A DNA stretch of 64,000 bases from Ceratodon purpureus (Eukaryota; Streptophyta; Bryopsida; Pseudoditrichales; Ditrichaceae), in assembly GCA_014871385.1 (NCBI GenBank), contig CM026424.1:19759945-19823944 (forward strand). Direction: 5' to 3'. The first letter of the stretch is position 1; each line of letters begins with the position of its first letter. Below, one piece after another: positions 1 to 9,106 of the stretch. A model generated the notes under the pieces. The model ran no database searches, had not been told where the DNA came from, and saw only the letters and a program-made list of their open reading frames with translations. Position numbers and translations under genes: made by a program.

Positions 1-3000
1 ACTGGAGAAGATAGGCCAGGTAGTCCATCTGAATTGAAGGCAATCGCTGCAAATGCAGTAGAAGCGAAGAAGAAATCGCTTTCATCTTATTTGGATCGTT
101 TTATCGCCATAGCCAACCCAGCTAATGGAGATGGCTTTTTAAAAGAAGTACGTCATTTTCTTAGTCCCAATTATCTTTATTTCAACGTTTGTTTGAATTG
201 TTTAAGGTCTTCTTTGCTGCTCCCCCACTTGACTAATAGGAGGGAGGTTGAAATTCGTTTTTTTTGGTTGAAAATTCTTTTTTTTTCAACTGCCCAGGAC
301 ACCCCTGATCCATCTCTCGGATCCGAGGGGTGCCCCTGTGGTCACATGTCACATTGCTTTTTTGGCTTATGTCTCACTAGCAACTGTAAGAGCTCGTTTT
401 TTTTTTTTTACACAGTTCGTGTGTTTGAGGTGATGCTCAACTTGAGTGGGCTGTTATTGAGTGCATGCTGCCTACTTGAGGCAGGCAGCGAGGGTGTTAT
501 GCTTGAGCGGATTTTGTTTTCAACTCTGTTCGTGTGTTTACCATGATGCTCACCTTGACTGATCTAGGTTTATGTGCATGCTGCCTGCTTGAGACAGGCA
601 GCGAGTATGTTTTTTTGTATTTCGCTTATCTCGGTATGCTTAACCAAGGGCCACAGCTTGTAAACTGTATTTCATTTTGCTCAGAATTTTGTTCCAAAAG
701 TTTGAACTCATTCTGCGCTCTCGGATCCGAGAGGTGAATATTTTGAAGATTCTTTTTTTTTGGTTGAAAATTCTTTTTTTTTCAACTGCCCAAGACACCC
801 CTGATCCATCTCTCGGATCCGAGGGGTGCCTGGGCGGAGGCTATCCACATTGCTTTTTTTTGCTTATGTCGCTCCAGCAAGTGCTGGAGCTTGTCTTTTT
901 ATTTCGATTTACTTCAGCACTTTGGGGTAGACCGTAATGAAACAGCACTTTGGGATATGACCGAATGTGTGAGGTACGTGAGGATATGTTCGTTCTGCTT
1001 CGATGCAACTCTATTTGTTAGGCAGATCAGTACTAACTTGAGAAAAACTCTTGCTTGAATACCTTCAAGATTTGCTGAGAGATTTATGACACCGACCGTA
1101 TAGGACGTGAAGGGTTTTTGACAAATACATCCAAGATGCTACTGTGCCTGTTTCGATGTACTTCCGACCGTTCTTTCCAAGTTTTCGCAGGGGTTAAGAA
1201 CTGAATCACATCGACTGTAACGACACTGCTATATTATGCTGGAGGTCATAAAGGCTTCATGCGTTGCACATGCTGAGCGAATGTTTCCGATAGCTTGGCA
1301 GGGCTTGTGTCTTTGTGTGACAATTTGGCTGCTCGTTGCATGCAGATAGCAAGAGGTCGATTTGTGAAAGACGCGAGTGTGGGGGCTGCAATGAAAAAAT
1401 AGTAATGTAGCTAGGTAAACGGCGTTAGGTGTCTTGTATTAACAGTCTGAAGCTCCGAGTCGTTCCGCGCTCTCGGATCCGAGAGGTGAATCTTCTGAAG
1501 ATTCCTTTTTAAATATTTAAATTCCTTTTAAAAACCGTCTGGGACTTCGAGGTGGAGCTCATGGGTATTGCAGTAAGTCGTACATCGGACGTTGCCGGCG
1601 GAGATATTCTCATGTACAGTATTTCTGCGACAGAGAGCGAAGTCTTCTTGTTTCTTCGAGCCATTGACCTTGCAGTCGTGGTTTTGTAGTGAAGGGATTA
1701 GAATTAGAGTGTGAGCTTGTAGGATTCTTTGGTTACAGGTTTTTACTCACACTGATAGGCCTTTTATTACAATTCGAAACTCTAACCAGTGAGCATGTGA
1801 TTTTCTGCGCATTCCGATGCCTTTCAGCTGGAACGCCTTCATTATTTGTTTGGTTTTGTGGTTTAGGTGTCCACCGGAAAGATTGCTGATACAGTTAGAT
1901 TGAGGTAATGCATTTGGGATTATGTGTTACCAGAGTTACTTATGAAATCAATAGTAATGTAGCTAGGTAAACGGCGTTAGGTGTCTTGTATTAACAGTCT
2001 GAAGCTCCCAGTCGTTCCGCGCTCTCGGATCCGAGAGGTGAATCTTCTGAAGATTCCTTTTTAAATATTTAAATTCCTTTTAAAATCTGTCTGGGACTTC
2101 GAGGTGGAGCTCATGGGTATTGCAGTAAGTCGTACATCGGACGTTGCCGGCGGAGATATTCTCATGTACAGTATTTCTGCGACGGAGAGCGAAGTCTTCT
2201 TGTTTCTTCGAGCCATTGACCTTGCAGTCGTGGTTTTGTAGTGAAGGGATTAGAATTAGAGTGTCAGCTTGTAGGATTCTTTGGTTACAGGTTTTTACTC
2301 ACACTGATAGGCCTTTTATTACAATTCGAAACTCTAACCAGTGAGCATGTGATTTTCTGCGCATTCCGATGCCTTTCAGCTGGAACGCCTTCATTATTTG
2401 TTTGGTTTTGTGGTTTAGGTGTCCACCGGAAAGATTGCTGATACAGTTAGATTGAGGTAATGCATTTGGGATTATGTGTTACCAGAGTTACTTATGAAAT
2501 CAATAAGTTCCTTAATCACCGAGCTAAAATCGAGAAGAAGCACGATGCAACAGTGGAATTGATTATGTTTCAAAAGTTTGAACTCTTGCTGCGCTCTCGG
2601 ATCCGAGAGGTGAATCTTTTGAAGATTCATTTTTTAATATTTAAATTCCTTTTTATCCTGTCTGGCGGCGGAGATATTCTAAGTCCAGTCCAGAATTCCG
2701 AGGTACTTGTTATGTGTGAGCAGACTGAACCGCGCTCTCGGATCCGAGAGGTGAATCTTTGGAAGATTCCCTTTGATTATTCTGATTTTTATTATTTTGA
2801 AATTTAACTTTTGGATCTGTTGAATTGGTGGTGTCTTCCTTTCGTGGCCTCTCTGTCACATTCATTACGGTCAGTTCTACATTCTCCTTGAATTTGTTGT
2901 GTTGTGCAAAGCGTTATTTGATGGATAATTTGCAGTGGTGAGGACTTCGTGCAATCTTGTTGGCATGGAGTTCATTCTGTCGCTGATTTCCTGGGTTTGG

Positions 3001-6000
3001 CTTGAACGACGGCTATGGTTTGAGTAATGCTTGAGTGGACGTGTATGAGGGAATTCTCCTTGTACTTGTGTAGGCTATCTTGTAATGAAGTTCTCACCGG
3101 CTTGAGCTTAGTCCACCTGTTTGTAAGTTCTGATCTGCAGTCCATTTTGCTTCCTCAATAGAATCTCTTGCTGAGTGCATATGATGCTCCTGAACAGTTG
3201 GTCCAAGTTCTGATGTTCACCGAAGTTCTAATGTTTAGAAGATTCCCTTTTATTATACTGAATTTTATTTGTTTGAATTTAACTTTTTATTTTGTCGCTT
3301 CAGCAACTGCTGGAGCTTGTATATAGTCTGTAATTCTAATCGGCAATTTGGGGTGGAGCTAAGCCTCATGACCCGTGAATGTATGCATGCTGCCTGCTTG
3401 AGGCAGGCAGCGAGGGTGTTCCTGCGGCTTGTGTAATGCTGTAGCCAATGCTTTGGATATTTATTGCTCTCAGTTGTCATCCTGAAGTGAGTGTTGGTTC
3501 TGTGTTTTTGCATCTCAGAGGTGAATGTTTTTGAACTGCTTTTTTTTCATTTAAATTCAGTTTTTTGATTATGAGTAATTTACTAATCTATCAATCTGAC
3601 ATAATTGTACTTATAATTTATTTGCAGATCATTCGCCACTTTGACATTTTTCAAACAAATGCAGAAATGACCCCTGAGAAATTGCAGCTCATTGCCTCCG
3701 CTAGGGTGAGTGCCAAGCATAAGGAGAGGTGGTTGAAGTGGTGGAACATGAGCAAGGAGAGTCGGCAGGAGTACAACTTTCCTCCAAAACCAGCTTCTGA
3801 TTTAGCTCTCCGGCCTTGGGTGGATCAAGCTGCCTTCTGGGCTGGGGTAAATATCCATTTCTTAAGCTCTTGCAATTCTTTATAATTTTGTTGCCTTTCA
3901 CAGTTTATCGTATGCCTTCTTCATATAAAAAGTCATGACTTGGTTTTGAGTTCTGCAATTGATTGTTTTTTCAGTTGGAGGAGGAGGCAGTCATTCGTTA
4001 TGACAAGATTGTAGAGGAGGACATGATAGTTTTGAGGACAGAGGATTTACCTAACCCTGTTGATGATATTGGCTCATGGATTGAGTCTCATTCCTTGACC
4101 TTGTGGGGGAAAGCATTTAAGAGTTTTTTTCCTAAGGCTGGCACTTATACAAAGAAAGAGCCTTTTCTCAATCAGGCTGGTGCTGAGAATGCTATGAAGC
4201 GGGCTATCTTGAGGTATTTCTGGAGGGAGTTGGTTGTTAAGGGTGCCATTGACAGGAAGGATATTCCTCAGCGGTTTAAGAAGTGGGTCGATGTCTCTAG
4301 CAGTGAATGCATCTTTACAGATTATCAGAGGAGGCATTTTGGAGCTCCTCATCTCCTTCAGTGTCCTTGGTACCTTGAGCTCAAGGAGAATGATAGTTGC
4401 CCTGGGGAGGAGAGAGGTCTTAAAGCAAGTTGTGAGAATTTAATGAAGCAGCTTCTGGATGAAGGCATGGTGGATTTGGAGGAGGATATCTCCCAGGTTG
4501 GTGATGATGCAGGCCTTTCTGAGAGACAGAAGAAGAAGGTGGCTGAGAGGAAGGCTAAGGAAGCGGCAAAGATGAAGGAGAAGGAGGACAAGAAGAAAGA
4601 GAAGGAGCAGGAAGTCAAGCTGAAGAAAGAAGTGGCAGCAAGGAACAGAGAGTTGGCCAAGTTAGTTTTGAAGGAAGGGCCGGAGAAGTTGATGTCTCAT
4701 GTTGGCATTTCTCCTTCAGGCAGTAGCATGCAGGCTGCCATAGTTCCTTTAGCTCCTCAGGTGCCTCTTTTTTCTACCCCCATGCCTTCTCAGACTATCT
4801 ACACGATTCCATGCTCGCAGTTGGATGAGGTAGACACTAGTGTTGAGATCATCAATGATTGCCCTATGGGCATTTTGGATTTGTTTACTTCTTTATCGGA
4901 GGAGGATGAGCCTGAGATTTGGAGCAAGATCAAGCATTGGATCAAGGGGAATCTCGGTACCAAGGCTAGGAATTTTGGAGGTGAAGAGGCTGAGGCTGCT
5001 GTGGACCTTATCATTTTTGATGTTCCAGAGGATTTGCCAGTTCCAGGTTTAGGGCAGGATGGTGAGATTCCTTACTGGAACAAGCACCCCAAGATTTCAG
5101 CAGGGAAGAAAATGGAGTCTGCATGGATTAAGGCCCATTTTGAGTTTGCTATGCAGTTTCTGCAGGATGATGGAGCTTTGATTGTATTTTACCCTGATTC
5201 AAAGTTCATTTCGAATGAGCTTATTTCCTGGGCAGAGTGGGGTAACTTCCAGGAGGAGGCCAAGTGGTTTGCAATCAATGGTCTTCCCTTGACTATTCCA
5301 GATCGTTATCCACGCCAGCACAAGACTTTTATGGTCAAGTGCTTCATCAAAATGGAGAATGTGGAAGAGGATGTCCCAAGGTCCAAGTTCCAGTTTCATG
5401 ATAGGGCTGAGCTTGGTGCCCAAGGCATCAAGCTCTCCTCTGATGGACATTGCACTAATTTGATTACTGCAGATTCTCTGACAATTAATTCAGAGACTGG
5501 TGAGCCATTTAGAGGAGCACGGGAGAAGACTTCTAACCTCTTGCAAGCTCTAATTGATTTGTGCACGGTTGAGAATGACATTGTCATGGATCTCACAGCT
5601 TCTACAGGTATTAATTTGTTTCTTTTTTATTTGTTTAGAAGTTTTTTGTATTTCATTTTATAATTTTTACTTATGTCTTGGAGCTCTAATTTCTGTGCAG
5701 GTGCTTCCATTCGAGCATCGAAGAGTCTCCGGCGTCATGTCATAGGCTTTGAGTCTGACACCACCTTGTACAATCAGGTGTTGTTTGCTCTTCTTCCAAG
5801 CACGGAGGAGGTTGAGTCTACTCCAATTCTTGTGCCTTCACCGAAGAAGAAACGTCCGGTTGAGTCAGATGATGAGCCTGAGAGGAAGACCGCCCCCAAG
5901 CGTTCTTGTAAGTAAGTCTCTACATTCGTTTGACATTTGTTTTTTTTTTTTAAAAAGTTTTGATTAACCTTTATTAAACTGTGAAATTGTCATGTGCAGT

Positions 6001-6291
6001 CGGAAGAAAGCGTTGAAGAATGACATTGGTGGCTCTATTATCTCGCGCCATCTTAGCAAGATAAGGAGTCCAGTTAGACCTTTAGAGCTTCCACATTATG
6101 CAGAGATGCAGGCTCAAGCTTATTTAGCTGCTCCTTCTCCATCTATTTCATCTGACAGTGATAGCATTTGTCGCGATGCTGAAATATATTTTGACATAGC
6201 TGCAGAAGTTGCCAGAGTGGAATTATCTAGTGATAGCGATTCTTATCATGGTTGGATTGATACTTGTAGCGATGACGAGATGTCTACTTGA
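1..6291 (+). CDS. DNA methyltransferase-like protein, 5' partial
   Basis: Exons <1-147, 3628-3846, 3975-5607, 5701-5911 and 6000-6291 join in frame (phases 0,0,1,2) into 832 residues, open at the 5' edge. Visible parts: an N-terminal Trp/Lys-rich segment (about residues 50-250), a Lys/Glu-rich charged coiled coil (about 300-350), then a region resembling permuted beta-class N4/N6 DNA methyltransferases (PF01555-like). The motif IV position reads DLIIFDVPE (about residue 465) instead of DPPY. A hydrophobic strand ALIVFYP follows, then an IPDRYPRQHKTFMVK segment, then a motif X/I-like block VMDLTASTG, split by an intron, running on to RRHVIGFESD (about 658-680). A Lys-rich NLS-like PKKKRP and an acidic Ser-rich tail end the protein. 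The fold assignment is by motif order and is inference. Loss of the DPPY proline and tyrosine and of FxGxG suggests weak or no catalysis. An alternative donor at 5908 in place of 5912 would end the protein early. The family is not recognised. Confidence 0.72.
242..835. repeat. Direct repeat pair, about 500 bp apart
   Basis: A block containing two T-runs, the phrase CAACTGCCCA and the palindrome variant CTCTCGGATCCGAGGGG occurs at about 257-334 and again at about 757-830. The two blocks differ at few positions. They look like an older copy of the duplication process seen at 1401-2504. Confidence 0.7.
1401..2504. repeat. Recent 552-bp tandem duplication
   Basis: Bases 1401-1952 and 1953-2504 are two head-to-tail copies with only a handful of differences, for example GAGT/CAGT before the palindrome and GACAGA/GACGGA. 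Each copy carries one full hairpin module. The near identity implies a recent duplication or ongoing homogenisation. Confidence 0.9.
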
Positions 6292-6584
6292 TCATTGCAT
6301 ATTTACTCTATATTGTTATGTTTTCCCTACTTATATATCATATGATAGCTTTGGCTTTGGATTTTATATTTTGCCTTAACCTCACTTTACTCTACTTCTG
6401 TGTGAATTTCTCTACGAGTTATATATTTTAAATTGACTTTATACATGATTAAATTATAAAGATGGTACTAATATTTTTAGAAGTTGAACTTTCCTTAGTT
6501 ACAGCTTGAAGCATCACAATAAAATGTGCTAAACCCTAAACCTTTCTCATGTAATTTTCCCTTCCCTATTATGCAAATACCCAT

Positions 6585-6690
6585 AGTAATTACTTAGGGT
6601 ACTTGGGCACCCGTAGTAATTACTTGGGGTACTTGGGCACCCGTAGTAATTACTTGGGGTACTTGGGCACCCCTAGTAATTACTTGGGGT
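6585..6690. repeat. 30-bp minisatellite, 3.5 copies
   Basis: The unit AGTAATTACTTGGGGTACTT plus GGGCACCCGT repeats at 6585, 6615, 6645 and, partially, 6675, with one or two substitutions. It lies about 300 bp downstream of the methyltransferase-like gene. Confidence 0.9.
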
Positions 6691-6889
6691 CTCCTACGAA
6701 CACAAATCCGAAGTCCGTTTTAGGAGTAATTAAGTATCAGTTAATTAATTCTTCACCTTTAAATCAGTCATCCAACACTTGGATGAAAAATAATCCTAAA
6801 CCCAAAAACTAGAAGCCACGTTCATCTGCAAAAGCCGTTGTGTATATCCGTTCTTCACCTAATTTTGTTTTAATTCTCTTTTATCTGTC

Positions 6890-7180
6890 TTTTTTCTCTC
6901 CTATATGTATTCATTCATTTTTTTTGTTTATTTTTTTTTGTTAATTTCTTTTTATGTTTTATGTTTTATTTATTTTATTTATTTATTCGTTATTTTTCTT
7001 CTTTCGTAGTTTTATTTGTTTTTCTTTCTTTTCTTCCTATTTTCCTTCATTTTTTAATTTTTTTTTCTCTATATTCCTTTTCATTATTTTTTTTTAATCT
7101 TTTTTCTTTCTTTCATTTATTTATTTTTTTCTCTTTTTTTTTTTTTTTTTTTAAAATTTTTTTTCCTCTTGGTCTTTATG
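6890..7180. repeat. T-rich low-complexity tract
   Basis: The plus strand is almost entirely T with scattered A and C, including a run of about 20 T near 7135-7152. The Phe-rich open frame here is a composition artefact. A short CGCTCAC-type repeat follows at 7388-7422. Confidence 0.85.
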
Positions 7181-7499
7181 GCGTGGAATTGATAGGATAT
7201 ATGAAAAAGTAATCACAATTTATACGGGTATGAATTGGGTGTAAATTTCTACATTTATCAATTTAGAAGCCATTCTTTTGGGAATGTACCCTAAAACACC
7301 TTCCACGGTCATAGGTCCCCTATATGCCATGTCATACAAAATCATTTCAAAATATCAAATAAATAGTCAAAAAATTGAAAATTTAGTGCTCACCGCTCAC
7401 TGCTCACCGCTCACCGCTCACAAGATAGCATTCCTGCAAGCGAAACTTCGTCTAAAGAACAAAGATTTGAAAATACAAGAAACGCCACTTGGTTACTAA

Positions 7500-7700
7500 A
7501 TGATCGAGGTATATGAAGCAGATATTAACAAATGGCAAGTTATAAAAATCTTGGATGTAAGAGAATCTGAGCCAATCCGCATGTCACATCGCGTATTTCA
7601 AACAACTAAAGAAAATCTCGCACATTGGAAAGGATATCCAATTGAAAACGCAACATGGAAAGATATATTAGAATATCATTTTGATAATTTTCAATATTAA
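7500..7700 (+). pseudogene. Chromodomain fragment, unit 1
   Basis: A 66-codon open frame encodes the chromodomain strand ADINKWQVIKILDVRESE and the later HWKGYPIENATWKD. A stop codon directly before the first ATG separates it from the upstream segment (PLGY) that is continuous with the domain in unit 2. It is therefore probably a broken copy of a longer small ORF. It is nearly identical to unit 4. Confidence 0.55.
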
Positions 7701-7955
7701 CTAGATTGATTTATATTCATCTAAACATAAATAAGTAGAAATTAATATACATTACGTTTAAATAAATAAAAAATTATATCCAAAACTAGTAGTTACATTA
7801 AATGTACGTTAAAACAAAATAAGATGTTCCATATTCTTAGTATTAATAAAGGTTTTTGACATCATCAATATCATTATTAATACTTATATTTTTATTGATA
7901 TTACTATTATTACTATTATATTATATTTGTTGTTGTTGTTTGAACTTGTTGAAGA

Positions 7956-8167
7956 ATGGATAATCAAGAAATGAATTCACAAAATTCTAATGAAATTTTA
8001 TTTGAGGAACAAAAATTGAAAAACATAAAAAGGCTCATTGGTTACAAAATTACGGAGGTATATGATGCGGATATTAATGAATGGGTAGTTGAAAAAATCT
8101 TGAATGTGAGAGACTTGGAGCATATTGGTGCATCACGTTGGAGTATTCAAACAACAAAGATTTGAAA
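7956..8167 (+). pseudogene. Chromodomain fragment, unit 2, with intact N-terminus
   Basis: This copy retains the presumed original start (MDNQEMNSQN), the basic linker KLKNIKRLIGYKI and the first half of the chromodomain (EWVVEKILNVR). It breaks off after QTTK, where sequence resembling the start of the next unit begins. Combined with units 1 and 4 it implies an ancestral ORF of about 95-100 codons. No intact version is present in the window. Confidence 0.5.
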
Positions 8168-8593
8168 ATACAAAAACACCACTTGGTTCTGAAAATAACC
8201 GAGGTATATGAGAGAGCCAAGGGCCCATACACACAGTAATTTACCCACAATACCACCTCCTCCTTCCAGAATTTCTTCCATAATTCCCAGACTCGTCACC
8301 TTCCTCTCCTCGAAGGAAGCCTACAGAGCTGCAGTGCCGCCGCCCATCCCTGCATATGAACTTGCACAGGCAGGGCCTAAGTTCACCTTCTATTCATCGA
8401 CGCACAAATTAACGTAACCCTCGTAGCTCATTCACTCATCTTGGATATAAGAGAGTCTGAGCCAATCCACATGTCATGTCGCGTATTTCAAACAACTAAA
8501 GAATATCTTGTACATTGGAAAGGACATCCAATTGAAAACGCAACATTGAAGCCAAAATATCATCTTGATATTTGTCAAGATTAACTAAAAGAT
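8137..8593 (+). pseudogene. Chromodomain fragment, unit 3, interrupted by foreign insert
   Basis: The unit starts like the others (AAAGATTTGAAAATAC) and ends with the KGHPIENAT version of the motif. Its middle is replaced by a segment of about 227 bp (8212-8437) with clearly higher GC. About 30 bp of the unit are missing at the insertion point. It has no continuous chromodomain frame. Confidence 0.55.
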
Positions 8594-8811
8594 TATATAG
8601 ACATCTAAACATAAATAAGTAATAATTTATATACATCACGTTAAAATCAATTTTTTTGTTTTGTTTTGTCTAAAGCTACTAATTACATTAAATGTACGCT
8701 AATAAATAATACCATGTTTCCATATTTTTAAAACTGATAAAGGTTTTTAACATCATTTATATTATTATTATTAGTAATATTATTATTATTGTTGTTGTAA
8801 CGTGTTGAAGA

Positions 8812-9106
8812 ATGGATAATTAATAAATGAATTCATAATCTTCAAGTGAAACTTTGTCTAAGGAACAAAGATTTGAAAATACGAGAAACGCCACTTGGTT
8901 ACTAAATGATCGAGGTATATGAAGCGGATATTAATAAATGGCAAGTTATAAAAATCTTGGATGTAAGAGAATCTGAGCCAATCCGCATGTCACATCGCGT
9001 ATTTCAAACAACTAAAGAAAATCTTGTACCTTGGAAAGGATATCCAATTGAAAACGCAACATGGGAAGATTTATTAGAAGAATTCTATACAGATTCAAAT
9101 AGTTAA
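8812..9106 (+). pseudogene. Chromodomain fragment, unit 4
   Basis: The upstream ATGGATAAT start is followed by stop codons and a frame shift. From 8906 a 66-codon frame restores the chromodomain (NLVPWKGYPIENATWED) and ends FYTDSNS. It differs from unit 1 by only a few codons up to the C-terminus. Confidence 0.55.

Larger units (their letters stand above)
148..3627 (+). repeat. 3.5-kb intron built of palindromic hairpin modules
   Basis: This is the intron between the first two visible exons of the methyltransferase-like gene (donor GTACGT, acceptor TTTGCAG). It contains seven copies of the palindrome CTCGGATCCGAG (316, 720, 812, 1472, 2024, 2596, 2737). Five of them extend to the 16-base palindrome CTCTCGGATCCGAGAG. 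In those five the motif is followed by a second interrupted palindrome of the form GAATCTTCTGAAGATTC or a variant, and in several by TAAATATTTA. Two more hairpin types recur: GCTGCCTGC/GCAGGCAGC arms near 470, 580 and 3390, and CTCCAGCA/TGCTGGAG-like arms near 883 and 3299. No coding sequence was recognised. The short ORFs here are repeat by-products. Confidence 0.8.

Noticed and set aside
1689-2441. Two identical 66-residue frames in the duplicated intron block
   Set aside because: They exist in duplicate only because of the 552-bp tandem copy. They have no domain content and lie inside an intron.
718-2750. Possible heat-shock elements in the GAATCTTCTGAAGATTC motif
   Set aside because: The GAA and TTC blocks lie one base too close at the centre for the canonical alternating pattern, and the sites are deep inside an intron.
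4358-4660. Ser/Phe-rich minus-strand frame inside the methyltransferase-like gene
   Set aside because: It is antisense to the Lys/Glu-rich coiled-coil coding segment.
6961-7212. 83-residue Phe-rich frame
   Set aside because: It is generated by a T-rich low-complexity tract.
7500-9106. A full-length Ty3/gypsy retrotransposon
   Set aside because: Only chromodomain-like pieces were found. No LTRs, primer-binding site, reverse transcriptase or integrase catalytic core could be identified.
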